DNA of 64,000 bases from Phycisphaerales bacterium (GTDB lineage Bacteria > Planctomycetota > Phycisphaerae > Phycisphaerales > SM1A02), in contig JABABM010000001.1 of the NCBI GenBank assembly GCA_014238205.1, positions 1 to 64,000 on the forward strand. The letters are read 5' to 3'. Within the stretch, counting starts at the first letter, position 1. Every line of letters starts with the position of its first letter. The position numbers and the translations under genes are program-made. This document shows, one piece after another, positions 16,865 to 25,951 of the stretch. The notes below the pieces were generated by a model that was not told where the DNA came from, searched no databases, and saw only the letters and a program-made list of their open reading frames with translations.

Positions 16865-17920
16865 ATGTTTCTTATCCGCAATGCCATCCATGAAGATGTA
16901 CCCCAGCTGCTGGACATGGCCAGGACGGTGCACTCGAACAACCTGCCACCGGACGCCGATGCGCTGGGAGCAATCGTCGAGCAGTCGATGAAGAGTTTCA
17001 ACGGCGAAGCTTCGCTGGACGAACGTACCTTCACCTTCGTCCTCGTCGACGATGAAACCGGCAGTGTGGCCGGCACCTCCGCGATCATGGCTCGTCGCGG
17101 CACGTCTGCCCGGCCGCGGCTGTACCTGAAGGTACGCCGCTACGAGCACTATTCCGAGGATCTCCAGGATGGGCAGGTCCAGGCAACCGTCCAGCTCATG
17201 GAGGATGTCGATGGAGTCACCGAGGTCGGCGGCCTCGTGCTGCCCTCCAGCTACAGGGGCTGCGGGAAACGACTGGGTTCCATGCTCAGCAGGGTTCGTT
17301 TCAGTTTCATGGGCCTGCACCCGGACTGGTTCATGGATCGCGTCGTGGCCGAGGTGATGGGAGTGCTCACCGACGATTGCCAGACGAAACTCTGGGAACA
17401 TCTCGGTCGCCGCTTCATCAATCTCTCCTACCAGGAAGCCGATGTCTTCAGCCGAACCTCCAAGGAGTTCATTACATCACTGTTTCCCAAGGATGAGATC
17501 TACATCTCCCTGATGCCCCCAGAGGCGAGGAAGTTGATCGGGGCGGTCAGTCCCGATGCCACGCCCGCACTACACATGCTCAGTGCGCTTGGGTTCAAGG
17601 AAGTGGATGAGGTCGATCCATTCGATGGGGGTCCGTACCTGAGCGTGCAGCGTGATTCCATTCCCATGGTCGCTGCAACGAAGATCCTGAAACTGGGCCC
17701 GGCGGGTACTCCCGATGGGCCGGAAGGATTCGCCAGTGTTCGAGTCGAGGGCTCCTTCCGATGCGTCCGATGCCCCTTCACCATCGAGGATGACCTCCTG
17801 ACACTGCCGGGGGAGGCGATGAAAGCACTCCAGGTCACTCCCGGGGATACCGTGGGATGCACCCCCGAGCGTGAACACGCAGGCGCGGTCAAGTCGAACT
17901 CCGACGTGGTGCCGGGATGA
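16865..17920 (+). CDS. astA: Arginine N-succinyltransferase-like protein
   Basis: 351 residues matching AstA in length and landmarks: FLIRNAIHEDVPQLLDMA at the N terminus, RTFTFVLVDDETGSVAGTSAI, then VGGLVLPSSYRGCGKRLGSMLSRVRFSFM, which is the acyl-CoA-binding part, and GRRFINLSYQEADVFSRTSKEFI. AstA moves succinyl from succinyl-CoA to the alpha amine of arginine or ornithine. The other AST genes (astB, astD, astE) are not in the window. The last four bases overlap the next lipoprotein gene. The final 60 residues are more variable. Confidence 0.88.
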   Translation: MFLIRNAIHEDVPQLLDMARTVHSNNLPPDADALGAIVEQSMKSFNGEASLDERTFTFVLVDDETGSVAGTSAIMARRGTSARPRLYLKVRRYEHYSEDLQDGQVQATVQLMEDVDGVTEVGGLVLPSSYRGCGKRLGSMLSRVRFSFMGLHPDWFMDRVVAEVMGVLTDDCQTKLWEHLGRRFINLSYQEADVFSRTSKEFITSLFPKDEIYISLMPPEARKLIGAVSPDATPALHMLSALGFKEVDEVDPFDGGPYLSVQRDSIPMVAATKILKLGPAGTPDGPEGFASVRVEGSFRCVRCPFTIEDDLLTLPGEAMKALQVTPGDTVGCTPEREHAGAVKSNSDVVPG

Positions 17921-18852
17921 TTCGGGAGTTTTTCCAGATGCGAACATCCATTGCATGCCTGTTCCTTCTTCCAGGACTGCTCCTCTTCCTGCTCCAGGGT
18001 TGTGACAGCGGTGCCTGGGATGCCAAGCAGCTCGTTTCCAACCTGCAGAATATCTCCATTGACGAGCCGCCCTCGTCCATTCGAATCAAGTCCAGCAATG
18101 CCTCGGTCAATCTTCGTGTTGATCGTGCTGTCCCAGCCGGGTCGATCGAGGCTGAGTACTGGATGGAACATGATTCCATCGCCGAAGCATCGGACCTCCT
18201 GAGAGCCTCAACGCTCACGCCGGACATGAGAGATGGCCGACTGTATCTCGAGCCACTGCTCCAGGAAGGTGTTTCCGTTCACCTCGAGATCATCCTGCCC
18301 GATATCCAGGGTGTCTTCATCGAGGTGGAGAATGGTTCCGTCGAGGTCTCGGGCGCTACCGGTGAGACGGATGTCGTGATTGCCAATGGATCCGTCAAGG
18401 TCCTCGGCCAGGAAGGAACCGTCACGGCACGACTCCAGAACGGTTCCATTACGGTTGCCGATGCCACTGATGCCCTGGAACTGCATACCGAGAATGGAAC
18501 GATCACCATTGAACATGCAGTCAGTGACATCAGGGCGCGGACTGCAAATGGTTCCATCACCGTGGACGTCCAGGCTGACATGTCCCCTTCGCTCCAGGTC
18601 TTCGCCACCAACGGCTCCATCGAGTGCCAGGTCGGACCAGCCTTCACAGGTGAGATCGACCTGGTCTGTGACAATGGTTCCGTCCAGGTCACTGACCAGC
18701 CAGGGATCGTCACGGCGGAGGTGGTCGACGATGAGGGCAATCGCCACCTGGTCATCGGTGCCGGTTACAACAAGAGCACACTCTGGTCCGGGAATGGTTC
18801 AGTCCAGTTCACCATCACCTCCGGACCTCCGCCCGGGGATCCCGACGGATGA
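17917..18852 (+). CDS. Lipoprotein with eight NGS repeats (DUF4097-like beta-helix)
   Basis: 311 residues. A lipoprotein signal ends LLFLLQG-C. From about residue 135 the sequence repeats a strand-turn unit of 19-26 residues built on NGS: ENGSVEV, ANGSVKV, QNGSITV, ENGTITI, ANGSITV, TNGSIEC, DNGSVQV and GNGSVQF, eight in all. Regular NGS turns suggest a right-handed beta-helix or DUF4097-type adhesin fold on the cell surface. The ATG overlaps the astA stop, and the stop overlaps tilS, so the three are coupled. Function is not known. Confidence 0.82.
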   Translation: MIREFFQMRTSIACLFLLPGLLLFLLQGCDSGAWDAKQLVSNLQNISIDEPPSSIRIKSSNASVNLRVDRAVPAGSIEAEYWMEHDSIAEASDLLRASTLTPDMRDGRLYLEPLLQEGVSVHLEIILPDIQGVFIEVENGSVEVSGATGETDVVIANGSVKVLGQEGTVTARLQNGSITVADATDALELHTENGTITIEHAVSDIRARTANGSITVDVQADMSPSLQVFATNGSIECQVGPAFTGEIDLVCDNGSVQVTDQPGIVTAEVVDDEGNRHLVIGAGYNKSTLWSGNGSVQFTITSGPPPGDPDG

Positions 18853-19853
18853 GCTTGGCAGCCCTTCCCATTGCAGCACGCCGTCACCACGTGGTGACCG
18901 CCCTGGCCAGGGGATTGGAAACAGCCTGTGGAACCAGGGACCTTGGACCGGTGGTCCTTGGCATCAGTGGGGGAGTCGATTCAACGGCCATGTTGCTTGC
19001 AACAAGCGTGCTCGTAGAACGGCCCGAATGGCAGATCCAGCTGATCCCGGTCCACGTGAACCACAATCTTCGTGAGGATTCCGACCTCGATGCGATGCAG
19101 GCCTCGGAGTGCTGCAAGGATCTGGGCCTGGCATGCCAGGTAGTCGACGCCTGGCCCAAGGGCGGGGGGGAAGAGGCCCGTGTACATCGCTACGAGGCAC
19201 TGATGTCCGTGGCCGCCACGGGTGAAGCATCTTGGATCCTGGCTGCGCACCATGCCGAGGATCAACTTGAAACCATCATTGCGGCCCTTGGCCGCGGGGC
19301 GGGACCCACGGGTCTCTCGGGCATGGCGCAACGCCGGCCACTTGGTGATGGAGTTGCACTGGTGCGACCACTGCTGGATGTGACCAAGTCGGACCTTGAG
19401 TCACTTTGCCAGGCGGCGGAGGTCACCTGGCGGGAAGATCCAACGAACCATGAACCGACCACGCTCCGGGGTCGGCTTCGCCGGGATGTGCTCCCGGTAC
19501 TCGAGGAACTCTGGCCTGGGGCCGCCCAGCGAAGTGCGGTGAATGCACCCCTGGTTCGGGAGGCGGCAGAGGCCCTGCTTCGCGAGGCTGCGGAGGTGTT
19601 CGGTTCGGAGACGACTTGGCCAAGACAGGCATTGCGAGCCGTCAATACGGCGATTCGCAGCACGGGCCTGCGACAGGCATTGATGGCTTCGGGCCTGGGC
19701 GCGGACGAGATCGATACGACACGGCTTGTGGAGGCATCAGAGGCGATCGCCGATCGCAGTGAACATGCCCGGAGTTTCGAGTTCAATACCAGTACGGCGA
19801 TCGCAATCGATGCCAACAGGGTCTGGATCACAACGGGGACGAATGATGACTGA
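18849..19853 (+). CDS. tilS: tRNA(Ile)-lysidine synthase
   Basis: 334 residues. The N-terminal PP-loop ATPase motif SGGVDS is at 40-45, with VHVNHNLREDSDLDA and LAAHHAEDQLETI behind it as in all TilS proteins. The enzyme attaches lysine to the wobble cytidine of the CAU-anticodon isoleucine tRNA so that it reads AUA. The protein is shorter than the 430-residue E. coli enzyme; the C-terminal domain is reduced. Four-base overlap with the NGS-repeat lipoprotein gene and eleven-base overlap with the receiver-like gene. Confidence 0.93.
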   Translation: MSLAALPIAARRHHVVTALARGLETACGTRDLGPVVLGISGGVDSTAMLLATSVLVERPEWQIQLIPVHVNHNLREDSDLDAMQASECCKDLGLACQVVDAWPKGGGEEARVHRYEALMSVAATGEASWILAAHHAEDQLETIIAALGRGAGPTGLSGMAQRRPLGDGVALVRPLLDVTKSDLESLCQAAEVTWREDPTNHEPTTLRGRLRRDVLPVLEELWPGAAQRSAVNAPLVREAAEALLREAAEVFGSETTWPRQALRAVNTAIRSTGLRQALMASGLGADEIDTTRLVEASEAIADRSEHARSFEFNTSTAIAIDANRVWITTGTNDD

Positions 19854-20223
19854 TGTCATGTTGGTGGGGCACTGCGGTCCGGATGCGATCATGTTGAAGA
19901 CGGTGGTGCAGCGGGCATTGCCCGAGGCGAGCGTTGAACTGGTCAACGACCAGGCGGCGCTCGATGCCGCGCTGGCTGGTGAAGTCGTCCTGCTGGTCAA
20001 CCGTGAACTTGACGGCGCATTCCATGCCGGAACCGGTGGCATCGACTTGGTTCGCCATCTTGCCCAGTTGGACTCGCCGCCGCCGATGCTGCTGGTATCG
20101 AACTTCGAGGAGGCCCAGTCGGAGGCCCAGGCGGCAGGTGCGATGCCGGGCTTCGGCAAGAGCAACCTGTACGACGAGGACACGACGCAGCGATTGAAGG
20201 ATGCTGCGTCGCGATACGAATGA
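19843..20223 (+). CDS. Degenerate response-regulator receiver domain protein
   Basis: 126 residues (ATG 19843 or 19846) with CheY-like order of strands and helices: MLVGHCGPDAIMLKTVVQRAL, a strand ASVELVND, then VVLLVNREL, PPMLLVSNFEE and PGFGKSNL. The phosphoacceptor Asp position reads Asn in LLVNREL and the acidic pair after strand one is GHCG, so phosphorylation is unlikely. The Lys of strand five (FGKS) is kept. It may be a pseudo-receiver that signals through binding. It overlaps tilS and its stop touches the convergent serS stop. Confidence 0.75.
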   Translation: MMTDVMLVGHCGPDAIMLKTVVQRALPEASVELVNDQAALDAALAGEVVLLVNRELDGAFHAGTGGIDLVRHLAQLDSPPPMLLVSNFEEAQSEAQAAGAMPGFGKSNLYDEDTTQRLKDAASRYE

Positions 20224-21627
20224 TCAGCTGACGATGCTGGACAGCCCACCCATGAAGGGTTGCAGCGCTTCGGGCACCTGGATGGAGCCGTCTTCCTGCT
20301 GGTACATCTCGATGATCGGGATGAGGATTCTCGGGCTTGCAATCACCGTGTTGTTCAGGGAATGACAGAAGACGGTCTTGCCGTCCTCACCACGGTACCG
20401 GAGGTTCAGGCGACGACACTGGAAGTCGTAGAGCCTCGAGGCTGAGTGTGTTTCACCAAATGCACCTGCGGGTCGCCCATCGGGCCCATCCTCGCCCCGG
20501 CCGGGCATCCAGCACTCGATGTCGATCATGTCCGCGTTCTTGGAACCCAGGTCACCCGTGCAGCATTGGAGGAGCCTGTAGGGCAGACCGAGCAGTTGCA
20601 GCAGTTCTTCGACGATCTGGATCATCTCCTGGTGATGGCTCCTGCTCTGCTCCTCGTCGGACTTGCAGATGATGACCTGTTCGACCTTGTCGAACTGGTG
20701 GATGCGGAAGAGGCCGGCTGTATCCTTGCCTGCTGCGCCAGCTTCACGTCGGAAGCAGGTCGAGACGGTTGCGTATTTCAGCGGCAGTTGTTCCGCATCG
20801 AGTATTTCCTCGGAGTGAAGACTCATCAAGCCGACTTCACCGGTTCCCGTGAGGTAGAGATCCTGCCCTGGCCCCGGGGTGCTGTCGGCATCGATGTGGT
20901 AGGTCTGTTCAATGCCGCCAGGGAAGAAGCCGGTACCGACCATGGCTTGCTCGCGTACCAGTACGGGAACCGAGTTGGGCTGGAACCCGTGCTTCGAGGT
21001 GATGTGGTTCATTGCAAGGGCCAGCACGGCCTGATGGAGGAGCATGCCATTGCCGGTCAGGACGTAGCTTCGTGATCCGGCCACCTTCACGCCTCGTTCA
21101 AAGTCGACCAGCCCATGATCGCCAACCAGTTCCAGGTGCGTCCTGGGCTGGAACCCACGATTGCCTTCGAAGGATTGTTCCCAATCCCATCCTTCCGGTG
21201 CCCAGCGGCGAAGTTCGACGTTGTCGTCGGCACTGGTTCCTCTTGGAACCTCCTCGTCCGGGGGCTGGGGGACCTGGAGCAGGAGTTCCATCCACTCCGG
21301 CTCGATGCCCTCGAGGGTTTCGTCAAGTTCCTGGATCTGCTTCTTCAGCTCGCTTGGTCGTGACTCCAGTTCCGCAACCTGGGCCTGGAGTTCAGCCTGT
21401 TCAGTCCCTTCGGCGGACTTCAGCTTCCCCTTGAGCTTGCCAAGTTCCGGGCCGAGTTCCTTTCCGATCTTCTTCTGCTCCGCTCGCAGCGTCTCCTGCC
21501 GCCCCTTCAGTGTCCGTCGCTGCTCATCGAGTTCGACGAGACGATTGATATCGACGTCGATCCCCTTGGCAAGGGAGCCGTCGATGAACCGTTCGGGATG
21601 TTCACGAAGAGCCTTGAGGTCGATCAT
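20224..21627 (-). CDS. serS: Seryl-tRNA synthetase
   Basis: 467 residues. The N-terminal helical arm (residues about 27-110, rich in Glu, Lys and Leu) is the coiled-coil that binds the tRNA. The class II core follows with FRREAGAAGKDTAGLFRIHQFDKVEQ (motif 2) and HSLNNTVIASPRILIPIIE (motif 3), the latter replacing the more common LNGSGLA form. TGTGEVGLMSLH matches the serine pocket strand. The gene ends the minus-strand run starting at 28433, 25 bases after nadK. It charges tRNA-Ser, and one tRNA-Ser gene lies at 46891. Confidence 0.95.
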   Translation of the reverse strand: MIDLKALREHPERFIDGSLAKGIDVDINRLVELDEQRRTLKGRQETLRAEQKKIGKELGPELGKLKGKLKSAEGTEQAELQAQVAELESRPSELKKQIQELDETLEGIEPEWMELLLQVPQPPDEEVPRGTSADDNVELRRWAPEGWDWEQSFEGNRGFQPRTHLELVGDHGLVDFERGVKVAGSRSYVLTGNGMLLHQAVLALAMNHITSKHGFQPNSVPVLVREQAMVGTGFFPGGIEQTYHIDADSTPGPGQDLYLTGTGEVGLMSLHSEEILDAEQLPLKYATVSTCFRREAGAAGKDTAGLFRIHQFDKVEQVIICKSDEEQSRSHHQEMIQIVEELLQLLGLPYRLLQCCTGDLGSKNADMIDIECWMPGRGEDGPDGRPAGAFGETHSASRLYDFQCRRLNLRYRGEDGKTVFCHSLNNTVIASPRILIPIIEMYQQEDGSIQVPEALQPFMGGLSSIVS

Positions 21628-21652
21628 TGAAGTGGCATGGTACCGCCGGGTG

Positions 21653-22516
21653 TCAAAGTGCGCCGTCCCGGTAGGTGGGGGGTACGGCCCATCGCATCTT
21701 GTCGATCAGAATACGCCAGTACGGCTCGGTACTGCAGGTGATCATGTCCACGCTCTTTTCATGGCGTGTCAGTCGTACCCGGTCACCGGGTTCCACGTCG
21801 AGTTGTTCCTGTCCATCAAGCACGATCGTTGTGCCGGGGTTTGCCTGCTCGACGTGAACCACCAGTTCTCCATCACCCGGGACCACGAATGACCTGAATC
21901 CAAGGGAATGCGCCGCCAATGGTGTCACGATGAGGGCGTCGACTCCCGGGGCGACGATCGGTCCCCCGGCGGAGACGTTGTATGCAGTGGAGCCGGTCGG
22001 AGTCGACACGATGATGCCATCACCCGACATCGTTGGCCCTCCCTGTCGCTCGATGTCCAGGGACAGCCTGATCATCCTGAAGGGGGGGCCGGCGGTGATC
22101 ACGCAGTCGTTCATCGCCGGCAGGCCCAGTACATCTTCGCCACTGGCACGGTGGAGATCCACGTTCAGGACCATGTGTTTCCGGCGGAGAGGACTTGACC
22201 CGAAGACATCGGCAGCTTCCCTGGACAGGGATGCAACATCGAAGGAAGCGAGGAACCCGAGGCGTCCGCAGTTGACCGGAACGATCGGGAGTCCAGTGCC
22301 AAGGAGCCGACGAGCCTGCTGGATCATCGTTCCATCTCCACCGACGACGACGGCCAGGTCGGCCTTCGAAGCGGTATCAAGAGGCTCCTGGGTGATGTCG
22401 CAAGGGATCACCTCTCCAGCGTGTTCTTTGAAGACCGGCTCAAGTTCGCCCAGCACGGCGGTCACGTCGTCTCGGCCGTGGTCGGCAATCAGCAGGATGG
22501 TTGGTGCATCTGGCAT
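21653..22516 (-). CDS. nadK: NAD kinase
   Basis: 287 residues with the NAD kinase landmarks: VVVGGDGTMIQQARRL (GGDGT at 59-63), PIVPVNCGRLGFLASF, ISVTPTGSTAYNVSAGGP-type motif as GIIVSTPTGSTAYNVSAGGPI, and VTPLAAHSL. It phosphorylates NAD to NADP with ATP or polyphosphate. It sits nine bases after an ABC ATPase gene and 25 bases before serS. Length agrees with the family. Confidence 0.95.
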   Translation of the reverse strand: MPDAPTILLIADHGRDDVTAVLGELEPVFKEHAGEVIPCDITQEPLDTASKADLAVVVGGDGTMIQQARRLLGTGLPIVPVNCGRLGFLASFDVASLSREAADVFGSSPLRRKHMVLNVDLHRASGEDVLGLPAMNDCVITAGPPFRMIRLSLDIERQGGPTMSGDGIIVSTPTGSTAYNVSAGGPIVAPGVDALIVTPLAAHSLGFRSFVVPGDGELVVHVEQANPGTTIVLDGQEQLDVEPGDRVRLTRHEKSVDMITCSTEPYWRILIDKMRWAVPPTYRDGAL

Positions 22517-22525
22517 GGTTGGATT

Positions 22526-23473
22526 CTAGGAGACAAGTCCGCGTGTGAGTCGCATGAATGCTGTTTCCAGGTTGAGTTGCTCAGGCTGGAAGGATTTGAT
22601 CCGAAAACCGCCGGTGACGAGGCGGCTTGGTATCTCGCTGAGGGCCAGTCCCGAGTCGGGATCGACGGTGCAGTCGATCCGAACAGCGCCTTCTTCCTTG
22701 ACGACATCAACGGTCACGATTCCATCAACCTGCATCAACAGGCTCACGGCCTCCTTCACGCGATCTTCGACCTCGATGTGAATGACCCTGCCTACCTGCG
22801 ATCGTTTCATGATCTCACTGGTGGTGCCGGAGAACAGGAGTTGCCCCTGTTCGATGATGCCCACCGTATTGCACAGTTCTGCCAGTTCATGAAGGATGTG
22901 GGAACTGATGATGATCGTCTTTCCCATCCGGCGCAACTCCTTCAGAAGTTCACGGATGTCGATGCGTGCCCTCGGATCAAGGCCCGAAGCGGGTTCATCA
23001 AGCAGAAGCACCTTGGGGTCATGCAGCAGCACGCGAGCAATCGAGAGACGCTGGCTCATGCCTCGTGAAAGGCTGTTGACCTCGGTCCTGGACTTGTGGT
23101 GGAGTTCCGTGAGGTCCAGCACGTCTCCGACCACCTTGCGACGCTGCGCGCCATGCAGGTCGTAGCAGCTTGCGAAGAACTCGAGGTATTCCAGGACGAC
23201 CATGTCATCGTAGGCACCCATGAAATCAGGGACGTACCCGATCAAGGGGCGGATGAGCGGATTCTGGTATCCGACGACATGCCCATCGATCCGTGCTTCA
23301 CCCCAGGTGGGCTTGAGGAGTGTGGCGAGGATCTTGATGGTCGTGGTCTTGCCCGCACCATTGGGACCAATGAATCCGAAGCAGTCCCCGGCCTCGACAC
23401 TGAGGTTCAGGTTGTCCAGCGCGGTCAGTTCGCCGTACTTCTTCGTCAGGTTGATTGTTTCAATGATGGGCAT
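22526..23473 (-). CDS. ABC transporter ATP-binding protein
   Basis: 315 residues. Walker A GPNGAGKT at 36-43, a signature loop LSRGMSQR at 135-142 (an R in place of the second G of LSGGQ), and Walker B VLLLDEP at 155-161. The C-terminal 90 residues, with IRIDCTVDPDSG, are typical of exporter ATPases of the ABC-2 type. The upstream gene encodes a large membrane protein, not a standard ABC-2 permease, and no other permease is near. They may work together as in GldA/GldG-like systems, but that is inference. Confidence 0.9.
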   Translation of the reverse strand: MPIIETINLTKKYGELTALDNLNLSVEAGDCFGFIGPNGAGKTTTIKILATLLKPTWGEARIDGHVVGYQNPLIRPLIGYVPDFMGAYDDMVVLEYLEFFASCYDLHGAQRRKVVGDVLDLTELHHKSRTEVNSLSRGMSQRLSIARVLLHDPKVLLLDEPASGLDPRARIDIRELLKELRRMGKTIIISSHILHELAELCNTVGIIEQGQLLFSGTTSEIMKRSQVGRVIHIEVEDRVKEAVSLLMQVDGIVTVDVVKEEGAVRIDCTVDPDSGLALSEIPSRLVTGGFRIKSFQPEQLNLETAFMRLTRGLVS

Positions 23474-23493
23474 CTTGAAGTGGAAGGCACATC

Positions 23494-25923
23494 CTACAGG
23501 TCAAAGGCGGCGGCATCGTGCTGGGGAAGCGGGAGAATCCATCGAACCATCGTCAGACCGCTGCTTTCAAAGGCATCGGTGTCACCGTCGATGACCAGCG
23601 GGACCGGCAACCTGGAATCGGAGAGGAAGCCGGTGATGATCAGGCATGGCCTGGAGAGCCATGGTGACAGGTCAAGGGTTCGTCCGAAGTTGCGGCTGGT
23701 CATCCCGGTCCTCGTGACGTCTTCTCCTGCTCGATGATAGGCAGGTGGAGGAAGCTGGTGGTAGAACCCAAGAAGTTCAAGGGCCTGCATCCGTTCCTGT
23801 TCGTTGTACGAGATCTTTCGTCTCATGCTCTGTGACTCGAGGGGTGCGTATTCCTTCTTGATCGAATCATGCAGCGCATACGTGGGATTGATGGGGAGAT
23901 CCGACAGGTTGATGTGGCCCCCGGGAGCAACGAAGGCCTTTGTCCACATGTATCCCTTGTTCAACGGCTTGCCTGCATGGAAGGCATCCACCCAGGGCAG
24001 TTTCTTGCGATCCTTGACGGCGAGTTTTCTCGGAGGCATCCGCTCACCGGTTATCCAGGTGATCGTGACATGGTCCAGGTCGCCCGGCAATTGGTTGACG
24101 ATCGTTCCCTTCAATCCAATGTCATGGCCCAGTCCATCACGCTGCAGTTCAACCGGGTCGTCTGGGTCGATCCGGAGCAGCCCTCCCCAGGCGGAATCAT
24201 CGACGAGGCCATACCAGTCGGCATGCAGTGTCGTGGAGGTTCCTCGTCCCGGGACGACCGTACGATCGGGTCGACGATCAAGGTCAACGAGAATGGCCGT
24301 CGAGTCCGGGTAGGGGGACTGGTCGCCGGATTCAGATGACCAGGGATGCAGCAGGTTCCTCGCGTTGCTTTCCTGTTCCAGTTCGATGGTCCGCTCTCCG
24401 TATCCAGGCAGGTAGATCGACAACCAGCTCCTGGCGTGTTGTCCTTCCGCATTGAACACGTGATCCAGGACGGTCAGGTGGCGCACTCGCAGTGACCGAT
24501 CAAGCATGCCCTCGACGATCAGCCACCCAAGGATTGCAAAGACACAGGCAGCGAGACTGAACATGCCCCAGTTCCAGTCCTGCCTGTTCCGACGGGCAAG
24601 AAACATCCACGTTCCCGGGATTGCCACCATCCAGTAGATGGTGAAGAAACCGAAGATGAGCAGCAGGCCGCTTCCAGCTTCTTCACTCATGGCCAGTGGC
24701 TCGCTGGCGAGCGTGTCTGCGACGTGTCGCATGTCCGTCGGTGCTTTCATGTTCAGGACTTCCTCTTCCTCCATCACGCCAAGTACATCGACACCGGGCG
24801 TATCGGAACGGCGTCCAAGAATCCTGTTCCAGACCACGTCCGCCTCGGGAAGTTTCGGGCGGATCCCGTTCCCCGAGGCCTGCTCAAGTGCGGCCATTCG
24901 AAGGGGTTCAGCCGTGAGATCAAGTCCAAGCAGCGTCAGGCGACCATGTTCGATCGGTCGCTGTATGCCCCAGATCCTGCCATCCTTCAAGGCGTGAACA
25001 CTCTCCCAGGTGCCATTGGCAGGCAGGGAGTTGAAATCAGTCGTCATGTCCCGGAAGACACGAACTGGCATCGTCCTTGCGGAACCGGCACCTCCCGGCG
25101 CCTTCATGAGAGCGGGCAGTATGTCAGCGAGTGAAACCTGGTCATCCCTCCTCGGTGGCTCCGGCATGAGATCGCCAAGTGGAGCGTGTTCTGTTGAGCC
25201 GATGTTCCAGGGATTTCCTGATGCCGGCAGAACGATCACCAGATGCCCTCCGCGACGTATCCATTCCCGCAAGGCGGTTTCCTGGCTTGGGCGAAGATCA
25301 GGCGCAGCGTTTGTCCAGACGAGTGCTTCGTAGGGGAGCAGGCCCTCCCATTTGTCGGGAAGAAGCGTTGCATCGGCGATTGATGCGATGGCGGTTGCCT
25401 CGTTCGCCGAGAACGGCCGTTGGTTGAAATTTCCGGAGGGGTTGGAGTACTGGTCAAGTCCTGCTCGGTGTGATCCAACGACCCCGATCAACGACGTGGA
25501 GGGGAGGAGATGGAGCCCGCCGGCAGCACGAGCCATGAACCGATGTGACGCGATCACATTCCCTGGTTGACCATCTTCCACCGTGCTTACGCGAACCTGC
25601 ATCGGGGTGTCGGGCTTGGTTGCATGGGGGACGATCCCGTACAGCCAGAGTTCCCTGGGTTGTCCAGGAGACATGGCAATCACCCGGGAATACCGGGCCG
25701 TATCACCATCGGGTGTCGGAAGATTCCACTCGACAAGGACCTGCTCCTCGATACCTTCGCGTCCAGCCAGTTCGATGAGCAGCCCGGCCATCTCCCCACT
25801 TCGCCAGGTATTGCCGACACCGAATTGCCTGACCGAGACGGGTTGTTGATCCTGTGCCAGTACCGATGCCGGTGAACTGGTCAGCAGGAATACCATGATG
25901 AGTTGGCATGCACGTCGAATCAC
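23494..25923 (-). CDS. Large membrane protein with GATase-like extracytoplasmic domain
   Basis: 809 residues. A signal peptide (LLTSSPASVLAQ) is followed by a beta-rich part and then, near 210-260, by LRPSQETALREWIRRGGHLVIVLPAS, the pattern of class I glutamine-amidotransferase-like domains found in GldG and DUF4350-type proteins. Two hydrophobic helices lie at about 418-440 and 450-472, and the last 330 residues have no recognised family. The GTG start gives the signal peptide directly. It is 20 bases ahead of the ABC ATPase gene. No catalytic nucleophile Cys is evident in the GATase-like part, so a structural role is likelier. Confidence 0.7.
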   Translation of the reverse strand: MIRRACQLIMVFLLTSSPASVLAQDQQPVSVRQFGVGNTWRSGEMAGLLIELAGREGIEEQVLVEWNLPTPDGDTARYSRVIAMSPGQPRELWLYGIVPHATKPDTPMQVRVSTVEDGQPGNVIASHRFMARAAGGLHLLPSTSLIGVVGSHRAGLDQYSNPSGNFNQRPFSANEATAIASIADATLLPDKWEGLLPYEALVWTNAAPDLRPSQETALREWIRRGGHLVIVLPASGNPWNIGSTEHAPLGDLMPEPPRRDDQVSLADILPALMKAPGGAGSARTMPVRVFRDMTTDFNSLPANGTWESVHALKDGRIWGIQRPIEHGRLTLLGLDLTAEPLRMAALEQASGNGIRPKLPEADVVWNRILGRRSDTPGVDVLGVMEEEEVLNMKAPTDMRHVADTLASEPLAMSEEAGSGLLLIFGFFTIYWMVAIPGTWMFLARRNRQDWNWGMFSLAACVFAILGWLIVEGMLDRSLRVRHLTVLDHVFNAEGQHARSWLSIYLPGYGERTIELEQESNARNLLHPWSSESGDQSPYPDSTAILVDLDRRPDRTVVPGRGTSTTLHADWYGLVDDSAWGGLLRIDPDDPVELQRDGLGHDIGLKGTIVNQLPGDLDHVTITWITGERMPPRKLAVKDRKKLPWVDAFHAGKPLNKGYMWTKAFVAPGGHINLSDLPINPTYALHDSIKKEYAPLESQSMRRKISYNEQERMQALELLGFYHQLPPPAYHRAGEDVTRTGMTSRNFGRTLDLSPWLSRPCLIITGFLSDSRLPVPLVIDGDTDAFESSGLTMVRWILPLPQHDAAAFDL

Positions 25924-25951
25924 GGCTCGATTCTATGCACTCACAGCCGAA

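Noticed and set aside
15343-17103. 586-residue minus-strand open frame
   Set aside because: It covers the aminotransferase and start of astA on the opposite strand; composition is typical of a shadow frame in GC-rich DNA, and no domain is recognisable.
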